Source: Brevinema_A sp051647535
GTDB taxonomy: Bacteria > Spirochaetota > Brevinematia > Brevinematales > Brevinemataceae
Direction: 5' to 3'
Assembly: GCA_051647535.1 (NCBI GenBank)
Contig: JBOFEA010000004.1
Span: 310,001-374,000, forward strand
Length of the DNA stretch: 64,000 bases
Shown here piece after piece: positions 8,816 through 17,832 of the stretch (its first letter is position 1; each line of letters begins with the position of its first letter). Below the pieces are notes generated by a model that worked only from the letters and a program-made list of their open reading frames with translations, was not told where the DNA came from and made no database searches. Made by a program: the position numbers and the translations under genes.

Positions 8816-9088
8816 TTAGAATGATGCACGTATTCCAAGACTGGATACGATGTTATGGAATCTTTCTAAATCTTTAGAATGTAAATATCTAAGTAGTCTT
8901 TTTCTTTGACCAACTAATTTTAACAATCTTCTTTTTGTTTTGTGGTCTTTTTTGAATTGACGCAAATGGGTAGAAAGATTTTCAATGTATGCTGTGACAA
9001 GAGCAATTTGTACTCCTGTTGATGCTGTGTCTTTTTCATGAAGACGATATTTTTCAATGAGAGCTTTTTTTTGTTCAGCTGTAATCAT
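8816..9088 (-). CDS. rpsO: Small ribosomal subunit protein uS15
   Basis: Primary 16S rRNA-binding protein of the central domain and bridge to the large subunit. 90 residues, standard length. The conserved segments DTASTGVQIALVTAYIENL, HLRQFKKDHKTKRRLL and GQRKRLLRYL are intact. Its start overlaps the end of ribF by four bases (ATGA-type coupling), so translation is likely coupled. It is the last gene of the operon that runs from the unknown gene at 14.4 kb. Confidence 0.98.
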   Translation of the reverse strand: MITAEQKKALIEKYRLHEKDTASTGVQIALVTAYIENLSTHLRQFKKDHKTKRRLLKLVGQRKRLLRYLHSKDLERFHNIVSSLGIRASF

Positions 9089-10047
9089 AATTCCTCCGCG
9101 GACAATCGGTCGTTATGCCGATCCGTTTTATTTTTGTATCTCTCAGTCGCGAGACCCGAGGATATCTTTTTGTAATTATACAATACTTCTTGTAAATTCT
9201 CAAGAGATCCAAATGTTTTTTCCTCAGAAATCTTTTTAATGAAAATCATTTCTACAAGTGTGCCGGTTGTTATTTCTGGGTATGGAAATTCTTCAATAAT
9301 ATGCGATTCTATTCTAAGTGTGGATCCGTGTATAGTAGGCCGAGTTCCAATATAAATTGCTGACGGATATGTTTTATTGAAAATAACCGTTTCCCCAAAA
9401 TAAACACCGTACTGAGGCAGTAATTGATCAGGAATTTCCATATTAATTGTCGGGAAATTAATAGTACGTCCGATTTTGTCTCCGGGTGTTGTAACCGAAT
9501 AAAGTTTGTATTCCCATCCTAAAAGATTATTTGCGCGTACAATTTGACCTTCGGAAATCAACTTTCTTATATTAGTGGAGCGGCAGATATCGTCATTTAT
9601 ATAAATGTCCTCTATTTTGATAAAGGAAACATTATTTCCTGTATAATTTTTGTTATTTTCTGCACTTCCTATACGAAAATCTGGTCCGGAATATAAAATC
9701 AGACGTTTGGCTTTAGTTAGAAGTTTCAAAATAAACTCTTCTTCCGAATAGTTTTTAATTTCAGAAAAATTGGTAATAACGACATAATCAGTATTGAATT
9801 TGGTTAACATTTCTTGTTTAATGTTTGGAGGGATCAGACGGCCGTGAAAATTTTGTTTGAGAAAAAATTCTTTTGGGATTGGTTCGAACGTAAGTATTAA
9901 TGACTTTTCGTTATTTTGTTTGGCTTGTTCTTTTGCTAGCGAGATGATATGTTGATGAGCATAGTGCAGGCCGTCAAAAGATCCGATTGCTATATGTAAA
10001 GTATCGGATAAGGGGAGGCTGTCTATTTCATTATAAATCATGTTCAT
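9085..10047 (-). CDS. ribF: Bifunctional riboflavin kinase/FAD synthetase
   Basis: Makes FMN from riboflavin and FAD from FMN, both with ATP. 320 residues. The N-terminal FAD-synthetase nucleotidyltransferase half has IAIGSFDGLHYAHQHII (a variant of the usual GNFDGVHxGH) and the ...STNIRKLISEGQIVRANNLLGW segment. The C-terminal riboflavin kinase half (about 185-305) has GDKIGRTINFPTINM and QYGVYFGETV. The start overlaps the 3' end of murJ by 17 bases and the stop overlaps rpsO, so it is embedded in the operon. Confidence 0.95.
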   Translation of the reverse strand: MNMIYNEIDSLPLSDTLHIAIGSFDGLHYAHQHIISLAKEQAKQNNEKSLILTFEPIPKEFFLKQNFHGRLIPPNIKQEMLTKFNTDYVVITNFSEIKNYSEEEFILKLLTKAKRLILYSGPDFRIGSAENNKNYTGNNVSFIKIEDIYINDDICRSTNIRKLISEGQIVRANNLLGWEYKLYSVTTPGDKIGRTINFPTINMEIPDQLLPQYGVYFGETVIFNKTYPSAIYIGTRPTIHGSTLRIESHIIEEFPYPEITTGTLVEMIFIKKISEEKTFGSLENLQEVLYNYKKISSGLATERYKNKTDRHNDRLSAEEL

Positions 10048-11611
10048 TGCCTACAGAAGATTTTTTTTCTAAAATAGGGCAGATATTAAATAAATATGTT
10101 AATGCACCGAATATCAAGATCCCCAAACCAAAAATTGTACTACCTGTCAGCAGGTAAACAACAGCTGAATGAGATCTTTGAATATACCATTGGTATAAAG
10201 GGTACATGATCAACCAAGATAAGCCAGACAATAAAATGAAAGGAATAATAGTTTGAATAAAACTGTAGTAATAGGCTTTTAATTCAGGGAGATAGATGAT
10301 TATCACTATTAAGCTGACAACTAGAGTGATCCATGCAGCAATCAAATCGGAATATATTAACCCTAATCCACCTAAATTTAATTTTCTAGATATCATATAT
10401 CCAAAGATGTTAACTACAAAATTAATAATGATGAAAATAAGGGGCCACTTAGGTTTTTCTAAGGAATAAAATAATTTATTTATCATGAGGGTTAAAGACC
10501 AAGGAATAATAACAGTTCCTAGAATTTGGACAGCTTGAATGGTTTTTGCTTGTAGTTCGTCTGAGTATTTACCTGTAGATCCTGATACTAAGAGAGAAAT
10601 ATCCCTAAAAATAATATTTACGATGACATCGGGATACAACGAAAAAAAGAATGCAATAGGTATAGAACAAAAAAGAAAAAATTCAAAGCCGTGAAACCAA
10701 GCTTGAGCTAATTTTGGTCTATTTGATTTGAACTTGGCAAATATAGGGAAAATAGCACTGGAAATAGCAACTCCTATAAATCCTACAGGAGCTATTAAAA
10801 TGGTGTTAGTGTTTCTAAGATAAGTAATAGAACCGCGTGGGAGAAAAGATGCGAAAAATCCTAATCCTATTGAAATTCCGGATTGAGCTAAATAATTTCC
10901 GGCTGTTGGAAAAAATAATTTCCAGAAATTTTTTGATGAAGGATCTTTGAAATTTAAAATAGGATAATATTTAAATCCTATTAATGCCAGTTCAATTACT
11001 TCGATGAGTAACTGTAAGAATGTTCCCAGCACAACAGCCCAACCTAGTGATAAAATACCCAGTGATTGGAATGTCAAAAGAGGGAAGACAATAAAAACAA
11101 TGTTTGAAAAAATCGGAGCTGTTGACGAAGAAAGAAATCGTTCGTGGGAATTTAAAATACCCATAGCCAGCGAAAAAACCGAGAATGCAATGGTAGAAAG
11201 CAGCATGATTGAAGTTAGAGATACAATTTCATTAAATTCTTTGGTATTTTCTTTGAACCCCGGAAGAAAAATTTTTGTCCATAGTGGTGTTGCAGCCATT
11301 CCCAATATGATTACGATTAGGGAAATTAATATTAATTGATTGATAATATTTGATGCAAATTTATTAGCTTCCTCTTGAGATTCGGCTGAATTTTTTTTGC
11401 TGAAAATAGGAAGAAACGCATTTACAATAGGACCTTCTCCTAATACTTTTCTTAATGTGAGAATGTTAGCGTTGGCACTGTGGAAAGTATCGGCTGAAGA
11501 TCCGAATAAATAGTTGACAACATTAAATTTTACAATTCCTATTACTCTGGAAAGAAAAGTCCCAACAACATTAATTAGAGTATTTTTAAAAGGCATAATA
11601 TTTTTTCGCAT
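10031..11611 (-). CDS. murJ: Lipid II flippase MurJ
   Basis: Polytopic MOP-superfamily transporter that flips lipid II across the inner membrane for peptidoglycan synthesis. 526 residues with about 14 transmembrane segments. The N terminus carries the MurJ signature: GTFLSRVIGIVKF, then an LR-rich loop (LRKVLGEGPIVNAFLPIFSK). Start ATG follows AGAGAG. Between pta and ribF, in the same direction. Together with mraY at the other end of the window it serves peptidoglycan assembly. Confidence 0.95.
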   Translation of the reverse strand: MRKNIMPFKNTLINVVGTFLSRVIGIVKFNVVNYLFGSSADTFHSANANILTLRKVLGEGPIVNAFLPIFSKKNSAESQEEANKFASNIINQLILISLIVIILGMAATPLWTKIFLPGFKENTKEFNEIVSLTSIMLLSTIAFSVFSLAMGILNSHERFLSSSTAPIFSNIVFIVFPLLTFQSLGILSLGWAVVLGTFLQLLIEVIELALIGFKYYPILNFKDPSSKNFWKLFFPTAGNYLAQSGISIGLGFFASFLPRGSITYLRNTNTILIAPVGFIGVAISSAIFPIFAKFKSNRPKLAQAWFHGFEFFLFCSIPIAFFFSLYPDVIVNIIFRDISLLVSGSTGKYSDELQAKTIQAVQILGTVIIPWSLTLMINKLFYSLEKPKWPLIFIIINFVVNIFGYMISRKLNLGGLGLIYSDLIAAWITLVVSLIVIIIYLPELKAYYYSFIQTIIPFILLSGLSWLIMYPLYQWYIQRSHSAVVYLLTGSTIFGLGILIFGALTYLFNICPILEKKSSVGNEHDL

Positions 11612-11654
11612 AAAGCTCTCTTTTGTGATAAGTACAGATATTTTATGGATTTAA

Positions 11655-12656
11655 TTAGATATTACCGGCAGATTGTGCTAATGTAATTGCTGAGATAGTG
11701 ATAATATCTTGATAAGAACAACCTCGTGATAAATCATTAATAGATTTTTCCAAACCTTGAAGAAGAGGACCGTAAGCCTGGGCACTACCGAATCGTTGAA
11801 CCAGTTTGTATCCGATATTACCTGCTTCTAAATTGGGAAATACCAATACATTTGCTTTTCCTTGAATACAGCTTCCGGGAGCTTTTAATGTTGCTGTTGT
11901 TGGGTGTATAGCCGCGTCAAGCTGTAGTTCTCCATCAAATTCAAAATCTACGTTTCTTTCTTTAAGAATTTCGACGGCTTTGATTACTTTTTCTGTTTCA
12001 GGACTTTTTGCAGAACCTTTTGTCGAAAAACTTAATAAGGCTACTTTAGGATCCGCTTGAAGAAGAGTTTTAGCTGTTTGAGCACATCCTATTGCAATAT
12101 CTGCTAATTGTTCGGGTGTTGGATTTGGTACAACCGCACAGTCTCCAAAAATTAGTTTCCCGTCTACTCCCAAATGTTTTAATTCGGACTGCATAACAAA
12201 TACACCGGAAATAGTTTTGACAATAGGCCGTCCGAAGAAAATAGCTGCTCTTAAGGTTTTTGATGTGGGAGAAAAACTTCCTGAAACCATTCCGTCAAAC
12301 AAATCTTTTGACAGTAATTTGCCTCCAAAGAAGACATCGTCTTTCATTTCTTTTAGGGCTTCTTCTTCAGAGAGTCCTTTGTGTTTTCGTTGTTCGTAGT
12401 ATTCGTGTGCAAATTCTTCCAAACGCGGATCTTGTTCAAAATCTATGATATTGATCTGCGACAAATTAACACTGTTTTCTTTTGCCAGAGCGTTAATTTT
12501 GTCCGGATTTCCTAGTACAGATACTTCTGATGCGATTTTTTCTTTAATAATAACTTCTGCAGCTTGAAGCACTCTAGGATCTATACCTTCAGGAAGAATT
12601 AATTTTTTTGGCTGGCTTTTGGCTCTTTCAATAATTTCGTCTGAGAATATTGGCAT
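11655..12656 (-). CDS. pta: Phosphate acetyltransferase
   Basis: Interconverts acetyl-CoA plus phosphate and acetyl phosphate plus CoA. 333 residues, the short single-domain form. Family motifs include LPEGIDPRVLQAAEVI at the N terminus, SFSTKGSAKSPETEKV, DGELQLDAAIHP, ANVLVFPNLEAGNIGYKLVQR and AYGPLLQGLEKSINDLSRG. AAGGAA precedes ATG. Ten bases after the zinc peptidase gene, so cotranscribed. An ackA gene is not in view, so the acetate pathway partner must be elsewhere. Confidence 0.96.
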   Translation of the reverse strand: MPIFSDEIIERAKSQPKKLILPEGIDPRVLQAAEVIIKEKIASEVSVLGNPDKINALAKENSVNLSQINIIDFEQDPRLEEFAHEYYEQRKHKGLSEEEALKEMKDDVFFGGKLLSKDLFDGMVSGSFSPTSKTLRAAIFFGRPIVKTISGVFVMQSELKHLGVDGKLIFGDCAVVPNPTPEQLADIAIGCAQTAKTLLQADPKVALLSFSTKGSAKSPETEKVIKAVEILKERNVDFEFDGELQLDAAIHPTTATLKAPGSCIQGKANVLVFPNLEAGNIGYKLVQRFGSAQAYGPLLQGLEKSINDLSRGCSYQDIITISAITLAQSAGNI

Positions 12657-12665
12657 AACAATTCC

Positions 12666-13394
12666 TTACTCGTTTCTATTATTTAAAATAATAATTAAGC
12701 GGATCAACTGCATTAATGTCATTGCGGCGTCTGCAACATATGTCATTGCAGCAGCGTTTAAAACTTCTTTAGTACCTTGGATTTCATCGGGAGAAAGGAA
12801 CCCACCTTGATCTAATGCTGTAACAGCACGTTTGCTTGCGTCAAATTCTACAGGAAGAGTAATGACTGAAAAGGCAAAAAATACAGCAAAACATACAATT
12901 CCGATTTCTATCAAATTTGGAAAGTTGAAGAAAAATCCTGCTAAAATAATAAAAGTCCATGCTTTTGAAGCAAATCCTGCAATAGGCGCAAAACTGTTGC
13001 GGAGCATTAGGGGTTTGTATGCATCGTGGTGTTGGACGGCATGACCAATTTCATGTGCTGAAACAGCAAATGCGGCAATAGAATTTCCGTCATAAATATC
13101 CGGAGATAATCGTACGATTTTTGTTGAAGGATCATAATGGTCTGTTAATCTTCCTTCAACACGTTCTATTTTTACATCTGTAATGCCGTAAAAAGAAAGA
13201 AGAGATTCGGCAACTTCTCTGCCTGTCATTCCTGCAGGTACGGCTGACCATTTTTTCATAGTGCTGTGAACTTTAAATTGTGCCCAAACTACAAAAAGAA
13301 AAGGAGGGATAATAAGATAAAGAGTATAATCCTTCCCGAAAATAACACCTGCTGCTAAAAGTAAAGAATATAATATTACAAAAAATATATACAT
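12666..13394 (-). CDS. Membrane zinc metallopeptidase, YugP family
   Basis: Predicted membrane-bound neutral zinc metallopeptidase of about 242 residues. It has an N-terminal membrane segment, the zinc motif HEIGHAVQHH (an HExxH motif) near residue 110, and further hydrophobic segments after it. DP-x-TKIVRLSPDIYDG upstream and PVEFDASKRA-x-AL downstream are typical of this family. I prefer the ATG at 13394 because GGGAGG lies 5 bases before it; a start at 13418 is also open but lacks such a site. Substrate unknown. Cotranscribed with coaD and pta. Confidence 0.93.
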   Translation of the reverse strand: MYIFFVILYSLLLAAGVIFGKDYTLYLIIPPFLFVVWAQFKVHSTMKKWSAVPAGMTGREVAESLLSFYGITDVKIERVEGRLTDHYDPSTKIVRLSPDIYDGNSIAAFAVSAHEIGHAVQHHDAYKPLMLRNSFAPIAGFASKAWTFIILAGFFFNFPNLIEIGIVCFAVFFAFSVITLPVEFDASKRAVTALDQGGFLSPDEIQGTKEVLNAAAMTYVADAAMTLMQLIRLIIILNNRNE

Positions 13395-13433
13395 GATTCC
13401 TCCCGAAATGTTTTTCATTTCGATATTTATTTT

Positions 13434-13922
13434 TTAATTGTTGTTTTTAAGTTTGTATTTTGTTATTAATGCTTTCTCTATATATTCATGCACTTTGTCG
13501 GAAACATCTCCTCCAAATTGAACTATTTCTTTTACTACTGTTGAACTCACAAATAATTGTTCTTCTTTAGCAGTAAAAAATATAGTATCAATATCGCTAT
13601 AGAGCTTTTTGTTGGTTGAAGCCATCTGAAGTTCATATTCGAAATCCGATATAGCTCGAAGACCTCTGATAATAGAAGTACATTCTGTTTTTTTCATGAA
13701 ATCTACAATCAATCCTTCAAATCCCATAACGGTAATTTTGTTGCTGTTAATGATATTTTTCCATAAATCTATTCTTTCTTCCAAGTTGAACAAACATTTT
13801 TTTGATTTATTTTCTCCAACTGCAATAATTAATTCGTCGAAAATATTCAGTGCTCTGTATGCAATATCAACATGTCCTTTTGTTGGCGGGTCAAAAGTTC
13901 CCGGATATACGGCTCTTTTCAT
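13434..13922 (-). CDS. coaD: Phosphopantetheine adenylyltransferase
   Basis: Fourth step of CoA synthesis: 4'-phosphopantetheine plus ATP to dephospho-CoA. 162 residues from the ATG at 13922. The nucleotidyltransferase motif YPGTFDPPTKGH (T-x-G-H) starts at residue 5, and SSTVVKE near the C terminus is the ISST-x-x-R-like segment with Lys in place of Arg. A longer frame starts at TTG 13952 but adds ten residues not seen in the family and overlaps the upstream gene, so the ATG is chosen. Confidence 0.95.
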   Translation of the reverse strand: MKRAVYPGTFDPPTKGHVDIAYRALNIFDELIIAVGENKSKKCLFNLEERIDLWKNIINSNKITVMGFEGLIVDFMKKTECTSIIRGLRAISDFEYELQMASTNKKLYSDIDTIFFTAKEEQLFVSSTVVKEIVQFGGDVSDKVHEYIEKALITKYKLKNNN

Positions 13923-13944
13923 TTTTTTCTCGTTAAATTTTATG

Positions 13945-14427
13945 TTATTCAATGGTGATATTAATGTCTTTTATACTGCTTATGCTGTTTTCTATAGGAA
14001 CAAATTCCGACTCAAATCCTTTACTTGGTATTTCTGCACTGAATGAATGAATAAGTACAGAAGAGTTATTTTTTGATTTTACAATGATATTTTTTATATG
14101 CCAAGGTTTTGAGCTATTATTTCTTAACAGTATCGAAAGTCCGTATCGTTCTTTCTCTTTGATAAATGATATCAGTACGGTTTTTTTTGAAGAAATGGAC
14201 ACAGTTTTTTGTTCCGTGTTTGAATAAAATTCTTTTTTGGTGCGTTTTAAAATTCCACCTGCTATTATTCCTACGATCAACAGAGCAATATAAAATCGAA
14301 ACAAATATTTTTGAGCTTCTTTGGTTTTTTGTATGTTTTGGTTATTGTTTACTTTTGTTTTTAAACTCAAACGTTCTTTTCGGGAAACACGATTTGCTGT
14401 ATATTGGATATGTTCGGAATTTTTCAT
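13945..14427 (-). CDS. Hypothetical single-pass membrane protein
   Basis: About 160 residues from the ATG at 14427 (ACGAGAAAAA precedes it, the same spacer seen before coaD); an upstream in-frame start at 14487 is possible. A basic N-terminal part (residues 1-45) is followed by one membrane segment (about 45-62, FYIALLIVGIIAGGIL) and an outside domain of beta character rich in Ser, Lys and Asn. No family recognised. First gene of the coaD-pta-murJ-ribF-rpsO run, whose stop nearly abuts coaD. Confidence 0.6.
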   Translation of the reverse strand: MKNSEHIQYTANRVSRKERLSLKTKVNNNQNIQKTKEAQKYLFRFYIALLIVGIIAGGILKRTKKEFYSNTEQKTVSISSKKTVLISFIKEKERYGLSILLRNNSSKPWHIKNIIVKSKNNSSVLIHSFSAEIPSKGFESEFVPIENSISSIKDINITIE

Positions 14428-14658
14428 TTTTTCTCGTGAAGTTATTTTTGTGTATCGGCAGGGAGGATCTTGAAAAATCATACACAAAGTTTGTCTGTAC
14501 CTTTTTGAAATTATTACACCTGAATTTGTTAGTATTTCCGGCCGGTGGTAATTTAAGATACATTAATAATATACCCATCAATTATAACATAGATCAATGA
14601 ACTTAACAATTTTTTTAAATTTAAATTTTGTATTTTGTTGTAAGGCTTAGTCTTTGTA

Positions 14659-14687
14659 TTGAGTTTTGGTGAATATTGTGTTATAAT
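14659..14687 (+). promoter_or_regulatory. Sigma-70 promoter of holA
   Basis: TTGAGT (14659-14664), a 17-base spacer, and TATAAT (14682-14687). Transcription would begin near 14694, giving a leader of about 128 bases that includes the poly-G tract. Confidence 0.65.
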
Positions 14688-14751
14688 AATTTATCTGTTT
14701 AAATTTTAAAAAATTGAATTCATATTTGTTTGGATATCATATTAAATTTTC

Positions 14752-14760
14752 GGGGGGGGG
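14752..14760. repeat. Poly-G tract of nine in the holA leader
   Basis: Nine consecutive G bases in very AT-rich surroundings, 62 bases before the holA start codon. Homopolymeric G tracts in spirochaete upstream regions (for example tpr genes of Treponema pallidum) can change length and alter expression; whether this one does is unknown, and it is a place where sequencing error in length is likely. Confidence 0.9.
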
Positions 14761-14821
14761 ATTTATTTATGAATGTTGAAATTTGTATAAATAGAACTGA
14801 GCTGATTTGAAGGTGGATAGA

Positions 14822-15739
14822 ATGGCGGATATTGTAATTGTCGGAGGTGAAAATCCTGTTTTTATCAGGGAAGAGTTTCACAAAATAGTGTTGGAATTTT
14901 CTGAAGACAGCCGGCGTATCTATTTTGGTGATGAATTGGATGTGGAACTTTTTTTTGAAGATTTGTTGACAGGATCGTTATTTACTCCAAAAAGATTAAT
15001 TGCGGTCAAGCATGCCTCGCAGACAAAATCCGAATTTGAAAAAAAAATATTGGAATATGTTAACCATCCTTCAGACAGTGCGGTTCTGCTTTTAGAATAC
15101 GACAAAATACCCACAAAAATATTAGATGCTGCTTCCAAACTCGGAAGCAAAACTGTCAAGGTTTTTAATTTCAAAAAATCTTGGCGTGAAGATCAAAAAT
15201 CCTATATTCAAAGGCGTTTGAGAGATGCTGGAATTAATTATTCTTCCGGTGTTGTGGAATTGATTATCGATTTGGCAGGTTCTGATATTGAAGAAATTTC
15301 CGGGATGCTGGATCGGTTGACGGATTTTTTAGGATCCGACAAAGAGTTAAATGAAGAAAAAACAGCGTTTGTTCTTCAAAAAGTTCAAAACGCTTCTATT
15401 TTTGATTTGACTGATGCTATATTTCAACGAAATATTCCTACTGCTCTTCAAGCGTTTCACGATCTTATTTATTCCGGGCAGTCTTTTATGTCTATTAATG
15501 CGATGTTTTTCAGGGCGGCAAAAATCATGTGGGCTGTGAAGACATCTCCTAATGCTATTCCCAAAGGATTTGCTGTTTCTCCTTACGAATGGAAAAAGTA
15601 TCAGGGATTTTCTTCAAAAACCGATCTCAAATTTCTTTCCCGATGTTTTGAATTGATCAGTGTTATTGAAGTATCATCAAAAACCAGACCCGATTTTGTT
15701 GTAGAGACATTATTTGAAACTTTTCTTACAGTGTTATAA
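14822..15739 (+). CDS. holA: DNA polymerase III delta subunit
   Basis: Clamp-loader subunit that opens the beta clamp. 305 residues. It shows the HolA layout: an N-terminal P-loop-less AAA+ part (residues 1-135) with GSLFTPKRLIAVKHA, then helical domains with DLAGSDIEEISGMLDRL and FDLTDAIFQRNIPTALQAFHDL. The ATG at 14822 is preferred over a TTG at 14807 because AAGGTGG (14810-14816) lies 5 bases before it. Followed by thrS after 83 bases. Confidence 0.92.
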   Translation: MADIVIVGGENPVFIREEFHKIVLEFSEDSRRIYFGDELDVELFFEDLLTGSLFTPKRLIAVKHASQTKSEFEKKILEYVNHPSDSAVLLLEYDKIPTKILDAASKLGSKTVKVFNFKKSWREDQKSYIQRRLRDAGINYSSGVVELIIDLAGSDIEEISGMLDRLTDFLGSDKELNEEKTAFVLQKVQNASIFDLTDAIFQRNIPTALQAFHDLIYSGQSFMSINAMFFRAAKIMWAVKTSPNAIPKGFAVSPYEWKKYQGFSSKTDLKFLSRCFELISVIEVSSKTRPDFVVETLFETFLTVL

Positions 15740-15746
15740 AAAACTG

Positions 15747-15809
15747 TTTGGTTGGAGAATTTGTATAAGCTATTATATTATAAAGTCTTCCGTGATTATT
15801 TTCGGAAGA
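15747..15809 (+). promoter_or_regulatory. thrS promoter and leader hairpin
   Basis: TTGGTT, a 17-base spacer and TATTAT form a plausible promoter (about 15749-15778). A 7-base-pair hairpin follows (TCTTCCG 15786-15792 with CGGAAGA 15803-15809) and ends just before the AGGAG of thrS, so folding could hide or frame the ribosome site. Control by ThrS itself, as in enterobacteria, is possible but not shown. Confidence 0.45.
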
Positions 15810-15822
15810 ATAGGAGTTTGTC

Positions 15823-17775
15823 ATGGGTAATATTTCTTTTCCTCAAGGTGTGTTTTCTGTTGGTGTGGAAAAAACATTTGCTGATATTTTAAAAACATTG
15901 AGGGAAAATAGAGATTTGGCCAAAGACTTAGGTGTTAATGACCGGTTGGATAAGGCTGTAGCTGTTTTGGCGGATGATAAGGAATACGATTTGGGCAACA
16001 GTATTGAAGGTGTTTCAAAGGTGGATTTTATTACTTCCGATAATGAGAAGGGGCTTGAAATTATCAGGCATTCTACAGCACATTTGATGGCTCAAGCAAT
16101 GATGCGTATTCGTCCCGGTACAAAAGCTGCAATAGGTCCTGTGATTAGAGATGGTTTTTACTATGATTTTGATATTGAAGGCGAGTTTGGTGAAACAGAT
16201 CTTCCTCAACTTCAAAAAGAAATGGAAAATATTGTAAAAGAAGGTTTTCCTATCCAACGCGAAGTTTGGACAAAAGAACAGGCTTTGAAATATTTTTCCG
16301 AGCAGGGTGATATTTATAAAGTTGAGATTTTAAATGATTTGATTCAATCAGATACTGTTACGATATATAAACAAGGTGAATTTCTTGATCTTTGCCGAGG
16401 GATTCATGTGCCTAATACCAAAGCCCTTAAAGTTTTCCAAGTTCAATCATTAGCTGGAGCATACTGGCGTGGAGACGAAAAAAACAAAATGCTAACTAGA
16501 ATTTATGGAACAGCATGGTCTGATAAGGAACAGCTTAAAACATATCTGTATAATATTGAAGAAGCAAAAAAAAGAGACCACAGAAAATTAGGTCGTGAGT
16601 TAAAACTTTTCGGTTTTCATGAAGAAGGTCCTGGTCTGCCGTTTTGGTATCCAAAGGGAATGATTTTAAAGAATGAAATGCTTAAATTTATGCGGGAAGA
16701 ACTTGATAAAAGGGATTATTTAGAAATTGAAACACCGACAATGCTTAAGACCTCATTATGGGAAACGTCCGGTCATATGGAAAATTATAAAGATAACATG
16801 TTTTTCTCTTCCACAAAGGAAAACGAAACCTTTGCTCTCAAACCAATGAACTGTCCCGGAGGAATACTTTGGTACAAAAGCGAAGCACATTCTTATAGGG
16901 AGCTTCCGCTTCGTGTAGCTGAGTTTGGCCGAGTGCATCGTTATGAAAAATCAGGTCAGCTAAACGGTTTGATTAGAGTACGTGGATTTACACAGGATGA
17001 TGCTCATGTATTTATGACGCCGGAACAAATCGAAAACGAAATCGTCAATGCTATGGAATTGGTTGATACAGTGTATTCGGTTTTTGGATTTGAATATGAA
17101 ATTGAATTTTCTACCAGACCCGAGAAATCAATCGGGTCCGATGAAATGTGGAAATTAGCTGAAGAATCTCTTAAATCAGCATTAGATCGATTTGGTAAGA
17201 AATATAATATCAATCCCGGAGATGGAGCATTTTACGGTCCGAAAATAGATTATCACCTGAAAGATGCCCTTGGGCGAACGCATCAATGTGGTACGATTCA
17301 GCTTGATATGAATCTTCCTATGCGTTTTGACATGTCCTATACCGGTACGGATGGTACGGATCATACCGTTATTATGATACATCGTGCGATTTATGGAAGT
17401 TTGGAACGATTTGCGGGAATTTTGGTAGAGCATTTTGGAGGACGTTTTCCTCTTTGGATTTCTCCGGTGCAGGTTAGAGTTCTTCCGGTGTCTGAAAAAT
17501 TTAATGATTATGGAAATTATGTTCTCCGCGTGTTAAAGCAGAACGGTATTCGTGTGGAAATCGATTCTTCCAGTGAAAAACTAGGCTATAAAGTCCGAAA
17601 ATCAACAATGGAGAAAGTTCCTTATGTTGTTGTTTTGGGTGAAAAAGAACAAACAGATAATACTGTTGCTCCTCGCCATTTTATTAGAGGTGAAGAACCA
17701 ATTGAGGAAGTGGAAAAATTTGCAGAACGTCTTATTCGCGAGATAAAAAATAAAGATCTTTATCCTTCCGAATAA
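15823..17775 (+). CDS. thrS: Threonine--tRNA ligase
   Basis: Charges tRNA-Thr. 650 residues, full length. A TGS domain covers about residues 1-65, the N2 editing domain follows with zinc-type HSTAH (H83, H87) and a later CRGIHVPNT, and the class II catalytic core (about 245-535) has motif 2 region FALKPMNCPGG and motif 3 near DHTVIMIHRAIYGSLER. The anticodon-binding domain (about 540-645) begins PLWISPVQVRVLPV. A TAGGAG site lies before ATG. Likely own transcription unit with the downstream ATPase gene 57 bases on. Confidence 0.98.
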   Translation: MGNISFPQGVFSVGVEKTFADILKTLRENRDLAKDLGVNDRLDKAVAVLADDKEYDLGNSIEGVSKVDFITSDNEKGLEIIRHSTAHLMAQAMMRIRPGTKAAIGPVIRDGFYYDFDIEGEFGETDLPQLQKEMENIVKEGFPIQREVWTKEQALKYFSEQGDIYKVEILNDLIQSDTVTIYKQGEFLDLCRGIHVPNTKALKVFQVQSLAGAYWRGDEKNKMLTRIYGTAWSDKEQLKTYLYNIEEAKKRDHRKLGRELKLFGFHEEGPGLPFWYPKGMILKNEMLKFMREELDKRDYLEIETPTMLKTSLWETSGHMENYKDNMFFSSTKENETFALKPMNCPGGILWYKSEAHSYRELPLRVAEFGRVHRYEKSGQLNGLIRVRGFTQDDAHVFMTPEQIENEIVNAMELVDTVYSVFGFEYEIEFSTRPEKSIGSDEMWKLAEESLKSALDRFGKKYNINPGDGAFYGPKIDYHLKDALGRTHQCGTIQLDMNLPMRFDMSYTGTDGTDHTVIMIHRAIYGSLERFAGILVEHFGGRFPLWISPVQVRVLPVSEKFNDYGNYVLRVLKQNGIRVEIDSSSEKLGYKVRKSTMEKVPYVVVLGEKEQTDNTVAPRHFIRGEEPIEEVEKFAERLIREIKNKDLYPSE

Positions 17776-17832
17776 CACAATATTCAAATGGCATCTTTTT
17801 GTTAAATTTTTATTATATTAAGGAATACTATT

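Larger units (their letters stand above)
14488..14821. other. Gene-poor spacer before holA
   Basis: No convincing gene. It holds the holA promoter (14659-14687), a nine-G tract (14752-14760), and an ATG-initiated frame of 13 codons (14769-14810) ending in TGA just at the holA Shine-Dalgarno site, which may be chance. The left part (14488-14650) is AT-rich and should carry the promoter of the divergent operon, which I cannot place with confidence. Confidence 0.6.

Noticed and set aside
14769..14810. A 13-codon leader-peptide-like frame after the poly-G tract
   Set aside because: No run of regulatory codons and no attenuator hairpin follows; very short frames occur by chance.
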